Shown piece by piece: positions 8,120 through 16,427 of a stretch of DNA of 34,283 nucleotides. Source of the DNA: a virus; IMG/VR virus record IMGVR_UViG_3300009332_000009, positions 1 to 34,283 of that record; one strand, 5' to 3'. The translations under genes and the position numbers were made by a program. The notes under the pieces are model-generated. The model did not search any database and had not been told where the DNA came from. It was given only the letters and a program-made list of their open reading frames with translations. Each line of letters opens with the position of its first letter. Position 1 is the first letter of the stretch.

Positions 8120-10171
8120 TTACGCTCCTATACTCTCAAGTTGTCCCTGTCCTTGCGTCGTTTGCTCTGCAACCTCCTGCGCATTGGATTGTACCAACTG
8201 CTGGAGATTGTTTGCTGGAACCTGTCCACTCGCAGAACGTGACATAGGAACGTGGCCGGAGGTTTGTGATTCGATGGATTGCACATGTTCCTGTACATGC
8301 TCCAGGACCACATTCATGACCATCTGCTGCACCTCTGGTGGCAACGCTTGGAATTCGGGTGACTGTGCGATATTGTTCGGATCGTGGATGGTGATGTGTA
8401 CCGGGTGGTCTTCGCCTGGCGTCACGCCTGGGTTCTGTCCACGCATGAGGTACACGATGTTTTCCATCTGTGCGAGCCGAATAGTATCGCTTCGTCCTCC
8501 GCCCTTTAGGAGTCGCGCGGGGTTGCCAAGTACGTCTTCGTACGCACTTAGATACACCGCATCCAACGCAACTCTGTCTACATTTGGACTACTAACCATT
8601 CGATCGTAAACTGCTGTGATCAACTCCCTGTTAGCAGGTGAACTGATCGGACCGCCACTACGAATATGCACGGATAGATTGTACTCGTAAAGGAAGTCCT
8701 TCTGTGTCAACGCAACAAAGTTTGCCTGTTCGTCGCCACGTGAAATGTCTGCGATTAGACCCATCGGAGGATAGCGTGGATCACGGAACATACGAAACGA
8801 ATTGTCCAGCACCGTTGTATGTACACCACCTACCCTGTCGAGGATCCACTCGCGATTCATGGAACCTTCTGCACCACGTTGGGCGCTTTCTGTAGCACTT
8901 TGCCTCGCGCCGCCAATGCTTAACGTGTCGACACGAAGTGTTTCTGCTTCGTACTGGTGTAAGTCGGCCTCAAGCGACACCTGGTCGGGCACCGATGCGG
9001 ACCAGTTTACCGGCGACAGGCCATTTACCGGGTCGTTGAGCTTCACTACGTCGCCATCCTCGATATTCTTCAGTTGCTCCTCGAGGTCCGGGTTATTGAT
9101 CGCTTCACGGCGACTAATCGCAATGAGACGTGCAAACCGCTTGAGCAAGTCCGCACGACGCGATACGCTCTCTACGGTTAGGTTCTCAATGTCCCGCACA
9201 TAGTCCATTGGTGCCCGTGCGTGGAAACCTTCCAACCCATCGTCAATCTTCAACGGGATGAACGGTACGCCACTGGTAAAGATCGAGCCTTCACCAGGGG
9301 TAAACCCCACTACGCGCTCCTGGCCCGTGATGGGATCTCCCACTTCGATTGGCTCTACCGCACGGAATGGATGGTCCCGTTCCTCGATCTCAGTGGGTAC
9401 ACCTGGTGCAAACGTAATCAACTTCTGCTCCCACCGGTCGTGGATTTCCACCAGTTGTACGTATTCTCCGTTAGCTTTCGACTGGTTACGGAAGTCCCCT
9501 TGGAGTTGGGTTGTCAACGTGTCGGTACCGAAATCCGCAAATACTTCTGGATGTACGTTGCCGTTCGGTAATTGGGACTTGTTCGAGTTGTAGCGGGGAT
9601 TGTCTATAACGAATTGCCTCGGCACATCCATGAAGTCCATCACGTACCGCGTTGCGTTGAGATCATGCGGAGGGCACATGAAGTCTACGCCAATGTTTGT
9701 CGCTGGACGCCATTGGAAGTACGGTAAGCCAACTTGGTCACTGTTGTTTATCGCGTACGGTTGGAACGAACCCTGCATACTTGCCACATATCCCATCTTG
9801 CCCCAACCAATGGAGCGAACAACCGCATCAATCAGCATTTGCGTCACGTGCTTCTTTACGCCAAGTAGACGGATCAACTCTTGTCCGGCGGCTTCCAACC
9901 GTGTGGATGACTCTTTAAGGTCGAATGGCATCCGTTCCGCGTATGGTTTCACCTTCACATCTACCCGTGGGTCGGGTATTACCGACGATACGAGTATCTG
10001 ACGAAGGAGTGGGTACATTCGCGAGAACTTCACGATGCGTCGGACGCCATTTATTTCGAAGCGCATATTGAGATTGTTGACATTCCGCTGCCACTCGAGA
10101 TTCTTCGAGTCGAGGAACGCCCGTTGCTGATCCATCTCATTACGCCAAAAATCACGTTGTTCTGGTGTCAT
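8120..10171 (-). CDS. Portal protein
   Basis: 683 residues, a P22-like size. It begins with a helical region around MTPEQRDFWRNEMDQQRAF. An alpha/beta stem and wing part follows (VKPYAERMPFDLKESSTRLEAAGQELIRLLGVKKHVTQMLIDAVVRSIGWGKMGYV), then a clip/crown-like C-terminus. The tail is Gln-rich and helical (EVQQMVMNVVLEHVQEHVQSIES), as expected for a barrel or crown. It lies between the large terminase, which it overlaps by 4 bases, and the scaffold, the canonical position. The dodecameric portal is the DNA entry channel and docks the terminase. Assignment is from order, length and segment pattern. Confidence 0.8.
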   Translation of the reverse strand: MTPEQRDFWRNEMDQQRAFLDSKNLEWQRNVNNLNMRFEINGVRRIVKFSRMYPLLRQILVSSVIPDPRVDVKVKPYAERMPFDLKESSTRLEAAGQELIRLLGVKKHVTQMLIDAVVRSIGWGKMGYVASMQGSFQPYAINNSDQVGLPYFQWRPATNIGVDFMCPPHDLNATRYVMDFMDVPRQFVIDNPRYNSNKSQLPNGNVHPEVFADFGTDTLTTQLQGDFRNQSKANGEYVQLVEIHDRWEQKLITFAPGVPTEIEERDHPFRAVEPIEVGDPITGQERVVGFTPGEGSIFTSGVPFIPLKIDDGLEGFHARAPMDYVRDIENLTVESVSRRADLLKRFARLIAISRREAINNPDLEEQLKNIEDGDVVKLNDPVNGLSPVNWSASVPDQVSLEADLHQYEAETLRVDTLSIGGARQSATESAQRGAEGSMNREWILDRVGGVHTTVLDNSFRMFRDPRYPPMGLIADISRGDEQANFVALTQKDFLYEYNLSVHIRSGGPISSPANRELITAVYDRMVSSPNVDRVALDAVYLSAYEDVLGNPARLLKGGGRSDTIRLAQMENIVYLMRGQNPGVTPGEDHPVHITIHDPNNIAQSPEFQALPPEVQQMVMNVVLEHVQEHVQSIESQTSGHVPMSRSASGQVPANNLQQLVQSNAQEVAEQTTQGQGQLESIGA

Positions 10172-11613
10172 AATATCCCGTCAGCATATACTGGTTCGGT
10201 TAGATCGTAACGTCCCTGAGATGGACTTGTACGCGCATCGAGTTCTGCGAGGATGCCCTCAAGTGTGAACGCATTCACTGGCGATTCGCCGGCTCTACGT
10301 TCGCCGGGTGGAAAACAGTGCATACACGCATACCGCACTTCGTCACCTACGTGGTCCTCTCCACCCTTCTCAACGTCTTCCGATACGCCGTCTTTTTTCT
10401 TCAGTGCGGGTACTGTACGGAAAAAGTTGTCGTTCCAACCCTTGAACGCACGTAGTTGGCCTTGTGCGAACAGGGTACGCATCAGTCGCCAACCGTTGAT
10501 CCGGTCGTCTACTCCTTGGCTGAGTACAATCCCTTCTTCGAGGAATATGTCTGCGCTGGAGTTGGCGAGTTCTTCACTGCGGAGACGCCGGCGAGTCCAC
10601 ATATCTGGCGGTGCGATGAAGACCTCTGGTTGCCGTCTTCGCAGGTACGGATTGTTGTCGACAAATTGTTTGATGTTCTGTGCGTGTTGGTTCGCTGCTT
10701 GGTCACCTCGATAGTATTCACCGATTCGGTACATTCGCTTGTCTGGGTCCATGGTGTACAAGCCAAACGAGGTTGGTGCAAGTTCGCCGTAGTCCATCAC
10801 TCCGTAGATTGGCCAAGATGGAGGAATTGGAAACGGATCGATCTCGATTTTTGCACGATTAAAGTTCGAGAAGAACTGTCCTGGGTATATATCCCAGTTA
10901 CCGTCGAGATACGCCGAGCCAAGCTGTGGATCGTGTGCGACAAACCTCCGCAGTACCTTCACATAGTTTGGATCTGCCTGCATCAACGCGGGGTTGTCTT
11001 GCACTTTTGCGGGCAAGAATACATAGTCGTCGGGGTTCTCGTCTTCGTTATAATCCCGGTCAATCCACAGACGTTTGACCCAGAGGTGACCGATACCCCC
11101 AGGGTTTCCCGTAGCCCACATAACAGGGCTGATTCCTGGTTTCGAGGTACGATTCGACTGGGATAAGACGTGCCACATTGTTTCTGTAAACTGTGTAACC
11201 TCTTCCACTGCGACAAAGTCAAATTCTCGCCCCGCGTAATTGAAGATATCCTCTTCGTGTTGTGCGTGTCCGAATACAAGTTTACTTTCCTCAGGACCGG
11301 GTACAGTGAGTACACTTTCGTTCTTCGTGTACCAATCTCGCATGAATGGGAATTGCATAAACAACGGCAAAACGTGGTTGCCGTAGAGTTCCGGGTAAGT
11401 TCGCCGAATGAGCAGACCAACTGTTCCCGGAAACTCCGTGAGAAGTGCGAGCATTATCATCCGTGCTGCGTGACTCTTTCCTCCGCCCTTTGCTCCACCG
11501 TAAAACGGATATCGGTGGGTGCCACTTCGTATAACATCATATAGCCATCGCTGTTTGTCCTGCAATGCGATGTTGATGTCCCAAGTTGAGCCAGCAGTGG
11601 ATTTCTTAGCCAT
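10168..11613 (-). CDS. terL: Terminase large subunit (DNA-packaging ATPase/nuclease)
   Basis: 481 residues. The ATPase domain shows Walker A YGGAKGGGKSHAA (residues 38-50), Walker B FDFVAVEEVTQ (131-141) with the catalytic Glu, and the coupling motif ATGNPG (167-172). The C-terminal RNase H-like nuclease begins with VMDYGELAPTSFGLY, where Asp274 is the likely first metal ligand, and ends with HVGDEVRYACMH, where the Asp is the usual last ligand. It pumps DNA through the portal and cuts the concatemer. Start and stop overlap both neighbours by a few bases. This is the most secure assignment in the late operon. Confidence 0.95.
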   Translation of the reverse strand: MAKKSTAGSTWDINIALQDKQRWLYDVIRSGTHRYPFYGGAKGGGKSHAARMIMLALLTEFPGTVGLLIRRTYPELYGNHVLPLFMQFPFMRDWYTKNESVLTVPGPEESKLVFGHAQHEEDIFNYAGREFDFVAVEEVTQFTETMWHVLSQSNRTSKPGISPVMWATGNPGGIGHLWVKRLWIDRDYNEDENPDDYVFLPAKVQDNPALMQADPNYVKVLRRFVAHDPQLGSAYLDGNWDIYPGQFFSNFNRAKIEIDPFPIPPSWPIYGVMDYGELAPTSFGLYTMDPDKRMYRIGEYYRGDQAANQHAQNIKQFVDNNPYLRRRQPEVFIAPPDMWTRRRLRSEELANSSADIFLEEGIVLSQGVDDRINGWRLMRTLFAQGQLRAFKGWNDNFFRTVPALKKKDGVSEDVEKGGEDHVGDEVRYACMHCFPPGERRAGESPVNAFTLEGILAELDARTSPSQGRYDLTEPVYADGIL

Positions 11614-12241
11614 CCGGGTTACCTCGTTGTGCGTTCATCAACCTTGTAACTCCGGTTGCTCGTTCCTCGGTGATGCCAATGAGCCGTTCGTCGAACGCGA
11701 GCTTGTCGATTTCCGCATGGACGCGTTGTGCGTTGGTGTCACATGCATCGAGTAGCCAAGCTGCCTCGTCGCTGAAGAGCCAGTCGAACACACTGTCGCC
11801 GGATAACCATTCTTTTTTATACTGGAGGATGCGATCCATTACGGTAAATGCGTTAAGGTCAAGTTCCTTGGCAATTCGCCATCTACTCCACCCAGCATCA
11901 GACATTTCCACCGCGAGCGGTACCCACTCCAATTCCTCCCTGTGCCAACGTCGCAGAAGTTGTACGCCTTCTTCCATCACACGGAGCATTAGATGCACGC
12001 AAAAGGCCATCTCGCGTTGTTCTGCAACAAGTTGTTCGGCTGGCGTCTGACGGGAGAATGTTTGGCTCGAGTAGTCACTTATGTTGGTGGTTAAGTCACT
12101 CTGTTTGACGTACTTCCTGAACGGGACTCCCACCCATCTGCGCATCCCGTTCGTTGTGTACTGATCCCCCTGGTAGTGCTTCATTTTCGCCCGTGGACGC
12201 GGAGTCGACGACTGTGACGTTTGCTTCGATTGGTCGGCCAT
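11606..12241 (-). CDS. Putative terminase-associated DNA-binding protein
   Basis: 211 residues. The N-terminal 35 residues are basic and Ser/Thr/Gln-rich. The middle contains SDAGWSRWRIAKELDLNAFTVMDRILQYKKEWL, a plausible helix-turn-helix, and the C-terminus is helical. It overlaps the start of terL by 8 bases, the usual position of a small terminase subunit, but the gene upstream is also a candidate. The start is uncertain: ATG at 12241 has GGGGGAT before it but makes a 146-base overlap with the upstream gene, whereas in-frame ATGs at 12184 and 12145 shorten the overlap but lack a clear ribosome binding site. Confidence 0.6.
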   Translation of the reverse strand: MADQSKQTSQSSTPRPRAKMKHYQGDQYTTNGMRRWVGVPFRKYVKQSDLTTNISDYSSQTFSRQTPAEQLVAEQREMAFCVHLMLRVMEEGVQLLRRWHREELEWVPLAVEMSDAGWSRWRIAKELDLNAFTVMDRILQYKKEWLSGDSVFDWLFSDEAAWLLDACDTNAQRVHAEIDKLAFDERLIGITEERATGVTRLMNAQRGNPDG

Positions 12242-12662
12242 TTGGATCCCCCGTTTTCGGAGTGTATTCGCTGATGTTGAGGTTAATCTGTACCCCTTGT
12301 GTTTGCTGTGTTTGCATCAGCTCTTTGGCCGTACCGAACATCTCAGTGCGTGCTTCCGCGAGCAACCTGCGACATTCTTCGTAGTCCCCGAGCGCGTCAC
12401 GTTTTTTGTACAGTGCCTCGATGCGGCGTAGTCGTTCGACCTGATTTGCGATGGGTACTTCTGCGATCAGAGCGAGCCTATTCGTCTGAGCACTCGCAAA
12501 GAGTTTTTCGGCGGCAACTGTGGCAAGCTCCCGACGAACGAAAGCTGCACTGGTGTTGAACTTCTTTGCGATGTCCGTGATTTTGGCGCGCTCGTAGACG
12601 AGCATACTAATGGCAACCGCAAGGTCGATGGTGGTTTTTTTCGATAGTTGTGCATCAGGCAT
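12096..12662 (-). CDS. Putative small terminase subunit (HTH plus coiled coil)
   Basis: About 188 residues from ATG 12662, chosen because it follows the upstream stop by two bases; a longer in-frame start at 12698 would run into that gene. The N-terminal region VYERAKITDIAKKFNTSAAFVRRELATVAAE is a clear helix-turn-helix. A charged helical region follows (QVERLRRIEALYKKRDALGDYEECRRLLAEARTEMFGTAKEL), suited to oligomerisation, then a flexible polar tail. HTH plus oligomerising helices is the usual small-terminase plan. It probably recognises the packaging site or hands DNA to TerL. Whether this or the following gene is the true TerS cannot be decided by eye. Confidence 0.6.
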   Translation of the reverse strand: MPDAQLSKKTTIDLAVAISMLVYERAKITDIAKKFNTSAAFVRRELATVAAEKLFASAQTNRLALIAEVPIANQVERLRRIEALYKKRDALGDYEECRRLLAEARTEMFGTAKELMQTQQTQGVQINLNISEYTPKTGDPNGRPIEANVTVVDSASTGENEALPGGSVHNERDAQMGGSPVQEVRQTE

Positions 12663-12664
12663 GG

Positions 12665-13081
12665 CTACGCCAACAGTCTTACGATGAGTTCGATCCAAAC
12701 GCCGTCACCTGCCGCGCCTCCCGTGGTGGTTGCGACTATGTCGCCTGTGCCGCCGGAACTGCCTGGATCTGTGTGCAAGGCTTTAGCTGCGTCTGAGTCG
12801 AAGTTTTCCATCTTGTCGATGACGCATCCTGGAGGACACACCAGTATGAGATCGTCTGCTGTGTGTTCCCACTCAAGGAGCAATGTGACTCCGCCTGCAG
12901 CTATTTTGTATGCGATGATTTCCGACGAGGTTGGCGCGTTTACGCCGTCGTAGGTCAACGCAGACAAGTCTACGATGGCTTGGTCCGCTAGGTCGGAGGC
13001 ATCCGCTACTCCGCCATACCTCACGTGGAGGATTGGACTGTTGGTTTCTTGGTACGTCACACTGTCGAGGGCCCAAGACAT
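12665..13081 (-). CDS. First gene of late operon, beta-rich putative structural protein
   Basis: 138 residues, acidic, with Thr/Gly/Val-rich strands (IVATTTGGAAGDGVWIELIVRLLA at the C-terminus) and one Cys pair around CPPGC. No signal or membrane segment. The start has GGAAGG five bases upstream. As the first gene behind the long divergent region it may be abundantly made. The composition is like a small virion decoration protein, but no family was recognised, and its position before the terminase genes is unusual for a decoration protein. Confidence 0.6.
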   Translation of the reverse strand: MSWALDSVTYQETNSPILHVRYGGVADASDLADQAIVDLSALTYDGVNAPTSSEIIAYKIAAGGVTLLLEWEHTADDLILVCPPGCVIDKMENFDSDAAKALHTDPGSSGGTGDIVATTTGGAAGDGVWIELIVRLLA

Positions 13082-13552
13082 AGATACCTTCCAGAAATTG
13101 GTTTTAGTTGGACGTGGGCGTATGTCACTGTCACACAGTCCTGAGGGGGAACCGGGTGTATCCCTACGTGGTAGATCGTCGTACCAAACGCTAAGTCGTG
13201 TAAAAACAACACTTTACGTCAAGGTGACAACCTGGCACACACTACGTCGTACCTGGAGACAATTTGGCAGCTACGACGAAGTATCAAGTGTGTACAACGT
13301 CGTACCGTTCAATGTTGAACGATTTTTGCTGTGTGCTAACGTCTTGATTGTAAACAAGTTACGGCAAATTGGCGTAAGTGTGTGTTTTTACTGAAGTTAC
13401 ATCCTGGGTGACAAAATGGCATACGAGGTGCAAAATTTCCATATTTCTCAGAATTGAGACCCTTGTCTCATTGTTGCGAAACTACGATATATCGTAACAA
13501 GTATACCTTTGTTCACCAAATGGAAAAAACTTACACGCCTACACAAAAAAAC
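13082..13552. promoter_or_regulatory. Gene-free divergent control region of the late operon
   Basis: No convincing gene. CGTCGTACC occurs three times (13177, 13245, 13298), with a shortened inverted TACGACG at 13272. There is a 14-bp perfect palindrome TACGATATATCGTA (13483-13496), an inverted repeat TGAGAC-CCTT-GTCTCA (13455-13470) and GTTCAATGTTGAAC (13307-13320). I find no good sigma-70 promoter on the minus strand, so late transcription may depend on a phage activator using some of these boxes. Confidence 0.5.
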
Positions 13553-13581
13553 TTGACACACAGCGAGCTATACCATATATT
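13553..13581 (+). promoter_or_regulatory. Strong sigma-70 promoter
   Basis: TTGACA (13553-13558), a 17-base spacer and TATATT (13576-13581). Thirty bases downstream is AAGGAG and the ATG of the small gene that follows. The -35 hexamer and the spacing match the bacterial consensus exactly. Confidence 0.85.
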
Positions 13582-13611
13582 ACTTGTAACCTCAAACAAG
13601 GAGAGTACAAC

Positions 13612-13923
13612 ATGGCAGCCACCAGACCAGAGCACGAGCGCAAACGGGAACAGTTCAATCGAGAGTGCGACGCAACAGCGAAAGCACATCAACAAGGAAT
13701 GAACGATATGAAAACTGCTCGAACATACGCAGCCAGCCCAAGCAGCACAAGCACACGAAAGAATCGTATACGCAAGGACGCACAAGACTTGATCGCGATC
13801 AACAACCAGTTCGCTGATTATGTATTAGGAACAGTCTGGAGCGGTGGCAGCACAAGCTGGAACGACCCACGTAGCTCTACGTTGTTTGCAGTGACCATCA
13901 AAGACGGTAAGATTATACCGTAA
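13612..13923 (+). CDS. Small basic protein with its own promoter and terminator
   Basis: 103 residues, rich in Arg, Lys, Gln, Ser and Thr in the first 65 (MAATRPEHERKREQFNRECD...), then a more ordered end (LIAINNQFADYVLGTVWSGG...LFAVTIKDGKIIP). It is a complete transcription unit: consensus promoter, AAGGAG eight bases before ATG, and a factor-independent terminator 20 bases after the stop. Such isolated, strongly expressed small basic genes are often made first after infection and act on host proteins, which is an inference. No family was recognised. Confidence 0.8.
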   Translation: MAATRPEHERKREQFNRECDATAKAHQQGMNDMKTARTYAASPSSTSTRKNRIRKDAQDLIAINNQFADYVLGTVWSGGSTSWNDPRSSTLFAVTIKDGKIIP

Positions 13924-13940
13924 CATACGATCATAAGAGC

Positions 13941-13977
13941 AAAAAATCCCTTGTCTATGTTAGATGAGGGATTTTTT
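13941..13977 (+). terminator. Rho-independent terminator
   Basis: Stem AAAAAATCCCT / AGGGATTTTTT with an inner TCTA/TAGA extension, a 3-base loop and one TG/TG internal bulge. The 3' arm ends in six T. The A-tract on the other side could make it work for minus-strand transcription as well. Confidence 0.85.
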
Positions 13978-14204
13978 GTGTTCAATCAAAAACTATGAAC
14001 AGCTGTGATATATTATTCATTTAGTGCATTTTACGTATTCAAGCTGTGCATAAAAAGCAGACACACCTCAAGCAAGTTAGCACACAACAACAAGCACACA
14101 GCGAGCAAGCGCGCCAAACACAGCTTCAAGGGCCGTCAACGGTTCCAGGGCCTATCTATAGCTCCAAAGGCCCAAAGGCCCAAATAGGGCCGTTCCAGCC
14201 CGCC
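13978..14204. other. Gene-free stretch between terminator and minus-strand island
   Basis: No gene seen. It contains an inverted repeat TGTTCA/TGAACA with an 11-base spacer around 13979-14001 and a cluster of five GGGCC/GGCCC words between 14130 and 14191. Confidence 0.4.
14165..14194 (-). terminator. Possible weak minus-strand terminator (GGGCC cluster)
   Basis: On the minus strand GGCCC-TATTT-GGGCC can form a 5-bp GC hairpin, followed by TTT and a second GGGCC that can pair with the same partner. It lies just after the stop of the 101-aa gene. The T tract is short, so the call is tentative. Confidence 0.35.
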
Positions 14205-14510
14205 TCAAGCCAGATCCGCATTTTCCCCATCCCCAAATTTCAACTTCCCACCCTCGAACCAAACCTGGCACCAAGGAGCCCAATTTACGACACGCCACTC
14301 TTTACCACGTAAATGTTCTAACCGCAGTCGTGTGCGCTCGTAAACGAGCCTATACTGGTTGCGTCCCTTGCCCTTGTACAATCGGCCTATACGGTCACTT
14401 GTCCACCCTCGCGCAATTGCCCACGCCCACACACTCGAACGCACAAACGCACAGTCTATACGCCGCTTTCGTGTATGGCCGATTGTAACACGCTTGTGTT
14501 TGTGTGGCAT
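14205..14510 (-). CDS. Small basic protein, paralogue of the next minus-strand gene
   Basis: 101 residues, strongly basic and Trp-rich. Residues 17-93 align with nearly the whole 80-aa product of the gene immediately upstream. Shared positions include AW, GW, DR, a Gly-x-Leu, RL, RLE, a C-terminal W and GKLKxG at the end. The pattern (helical WAWAIARGW start, then strands with alternating R/L) suggests a small compact nucleic-acid-binding fold. No clear Shine-Dalgarno precedes ATG; instead the leader contains the inverted repeat GTTCAAC/GTTGAAC (14512-14540). Function unknown. Confidence 0.65.
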   Translation of the reverse strand: MPHKHKRVTIGHTRKRRIDCAFVRSSVWAWAIARGWTSDRIGRLYKGKGRNQYRLVYERTRLRLEHLRGKEWRVVNWAPWCQVWFEGGKLKFGDGENADLA

Positions 14511-14609
14511 GGTTCAACGTCCATTTTCTTAATGTTGAACAATTGTGCGTAGACAAAAATAAACGACGCAACCTACACGCCGTTTACAATGCGAGTTGAC
14601 AGTTCCGTA

Positions 14610-14852
14610 CTACCCTATTTTAAGTTTGCCATCTACTATAGAAAGTTGTTTCCACGCACAACTTGCCACGCGTACCCATCCTGCGCTTGTTTTTAATTCT
14701 AAACGTACATTGCGTACACCAAATTTTAGCCTTTTTGTCTCTTGTATGGTGGTCTTTTTCAGGTGTCCCCATCTATCTTGTTTCCACCCATTAGCTTTCC
14801 CCCATGCAACTACATTTTCTTTGATTAGATGCACAGATAGTTTATGGTTCAT
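14610..14852 (-). CDS. Small basic protein, paralogue of the 101-aa neighbour
   Basis: 80 residues, Lys/Trp-rich: VVAWGKANGWKQDRWGHL, then VRNVRLELKTSAGWVRV and a GKLKIG end. It shares the conserved residues described for the downstream paralogue, indicating an old tandem duplication with strong divergence. The start has GGAG eight bases upstream. It lies just behind the terminator of the preceding gene, so it probably has its own promoter in the short gap, but I could not find a convincing one. Confidence 0.7.
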   Translation of the reverse strand: MNHKLSVHLIKENVVAWGKANGWKQDRWGHLKKTTIQETKRLKFGVRNVRLELKTSAGWVRVASCAWKQLSIVDGKLKIG

Positions 14853-14899
14853 TGTTCGCTCCGTTTGTTGTGTGTGTGTGTGCGTTGTTATTCGTTGTT

Positions 14900-14938
14900 A
14901 AAAAATTGCCCCGCTTCAATAGGTGCAAGCGGGGCAAT
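14900..14938 (-). terminator. Strong rho-independent terminator (minus strand)
   Basis: A 12-bp perfect stem ATTGCCCCGCTT / AAGCGGGGCAAT with a 10-base loop, followed on the minus strand by a run of T. It closes the 151-aa gene transcript. Confidence 0.9.
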
Positions 14939-14956
14939 CGTGTAACAGGTGCGAAC

Positions 14957-15412
14957 CTACAAACCCAACTTTGCGCGCATCTCCGCCGTGTACTTTTCGG
15001 AGTACTCCGCGTTTTCTGGGTCGTTTCGCATGGCGTTGAATGTGTCCATAGCGCCAGCGTTGAACGCCTTTTCGAGCGTCCTCTTCCACGAGCCATAACC
15101 GGGACCAGATCCGCCACGAGCGGGGTCAATCGACAAGAACACGAGCGCGTTGTATCCCTTTGCTAAGCGTGTAGCAGCGTCCGGTACCGCCCCAACATCG
15201 ACATTTAACGTCGCGCAAGCCTCACGCACATCAGCGTCAATTTCAGCACGCAGCTCTTCGGTCACGTCAACGCCGTCTGCAATCTCAACCCAAGGACTCT
15301 CGAAGTCGAGCAACGCTTTGCCCGACTTGTCTGTACGTCCGACATACGGCCTCGCGCTGATAGTGTGCGTCGCCTTTTCGATCAACGTCTGCATTTCGGC
15401 TTTCTTCGCCAT
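14957..15412 (-). CDS. Acidic/Ala-rich protein of unknown function
   Basis: 151 residues. After a lysine-rich start (MAKKAEMQTLIEKA) comes a region ending in SPWVEIADGVDVTEELRAEIDADVREACATLNV, then a Gly-rich turn (PARGGSGPGYGSWKR) and a helical tail with EKYTAEMRAKLGL. No recognised domain. It has its own near-perfect sigma-70 promoter 70 bases upstream and a strong terminator behind it, so it is a monocistronic, probably early gene. Its leader duplicates that of the 54-aa gene upstream, including CAACGAAAGG at the ribosome binding site. Confidence 0.8.
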   Translation of the reverse strand: MAKKAEMQTLIEKATHTISARPYVGRTDKSGKALLDFESPWVEIADGVDVTEELRAEIDADVREACATLNVDVGAVPDAATRLAKGYNALVFLSIDPARGGSGPGYGSWKRTLEKAFNAGAMDTFNAMRNDPENAEYSEKYTAEMRAKLGL

Positions 15413-15481
15413 CTTGTGCCAACCTTTCGTTGTGGTACGTTTTTGCGGTTCGCCGTGTGCGTCCCGCTATTGGTACTTTAA

Positions 15482-15510
15482 ATTATACAAAAGTTTTTCT
15501 GCTATGTCAA
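15482..15510 (-). promoter_or_regulatory. Consensus sigma-70 promoter for the 151-aa gene
   Basis: On the minus strand TTGACA (15510-15505), a 17-base spacer and TATAAT (15487-15482), a full consensus match. Upstream it carries AAAATAATC-TGTTGTAG, which is repeated at the promoter 248 bases away. Confidence 0.92.
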
Positions 15511-15524
15511 CTTCTACAACATGA

Positions 15525-15689
15525 TTATTTTGCAATTTCTTCGCATATCTTTTTTGCCGTGTTCAATTCCTGTTTACATTCATACAGCATTTCAAGCAAT
15601 TTAGAGTTTTTTGACATTCTCGCGTATTGTTCCACATCCTCAATAGATCGTTCCAAGCGGTCAACGTGACGCAGCGACATTTTACTCAT
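15525..15689 (-). CDS. 54-aa coiled-coil-like small protein
   Basis: MSKMSLRHVDRLERSIEDVE begins a 54-residue charged, helical product with heptad-like Leu/Ile spacing and two Cys. The ribosome binding site GAAAGGAAACGC-ATG is good, a consensus promoter lies 41 bases upstream, and the stop lies just before the next promoter. Its very small size and complete expression signals suggest a real early gene, perhaps a host-directed inhibitor or regulator, which is an inference. The -35-proximal repeat of the next promoter lies directly at its stop codon. Confidence 0.75.
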   Translation of the reverse strand: MSKMSLRHVDRLERSIEDVEQYARMSKNSKLLEMLYECKQELNTAKKICEEIAK

Positions 15690-15729
15690 TGCGTTTCCTT
15701 TCGTTGTAGTTCGTTATGGGTTACTTACA

Positions 15730-15758
15730 ATCATACAAAAGTATTTATATTGTGTCAA
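15730..15758 (-). promoter_or_regulatory. Near-consensus sigma-70 promoter for the 54-aa gene
   Basis: Minus strand TTGACA (15758-15753), a 17-base spacer ending CTTTTG, and TATGAT (15735-15730). The surrounding 55 bases closely resemble the promoter at 15482-15510. Confidence 0.9.
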
Positions 15759-16427
15759 CCCCTACAACACGATTATTTTCATATACAGCAAAAAAACTTA
15801 CACAAGCTCGCTTGCCTATACAATTATATTACACTTCATTTTCGACGCACAAACGTGATCGCCCGCAACCCATTGTAAAACTTGGACTTAGCGTATGAGC
15901 CGTTTAAATGTGTGCGTCAAACCCCCTCTAAGAAACATAAAAACGTGAACAGTAAATCATAACTCGTTTAAAAACAACAACTTAAAACTCTTCAACTTTT
16001 CATTGCTGCTGCGGGCGAGCCTGTGGAGCAGGTCCAGGGCAAAGAAGTGTAGTATATAATACATATATGTATATATATATGCTTAAACCCCCCTGCGCGC
16101 CTACTCACACCTACACCCCCGCATGAATTGTTAATAGTTGCACAGTTTTTAACTCGAATAAAAACAACAACTTACATTTTTTAACTGTTCATGTTAGCCG
16201 TGTTTTTTGTTTCCTACACTGAATAGCCCACGCCAAGTTGTTGTTTTTCAACAACTTATGAAGAATCACGACCTAACCCGTGTATTTACAACAACTTAAC
16301 CTCAAACGCCAAAAAGCAATTTCACAGAAAATCCCTTGCATACAATAAACCCAATAAAAACAACAACTTACAAAGAAACAAACCTAAAGCCAACAAATAC
16401 AACAACTTAAGGTGCAATCACCTTTTA

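Noticed and set aside
14592-14640. A plus-strand promoter beginning with TTGACA
   Set aside because: There is no -10 hexamer at proper distance and no plus-strand gene behind it.
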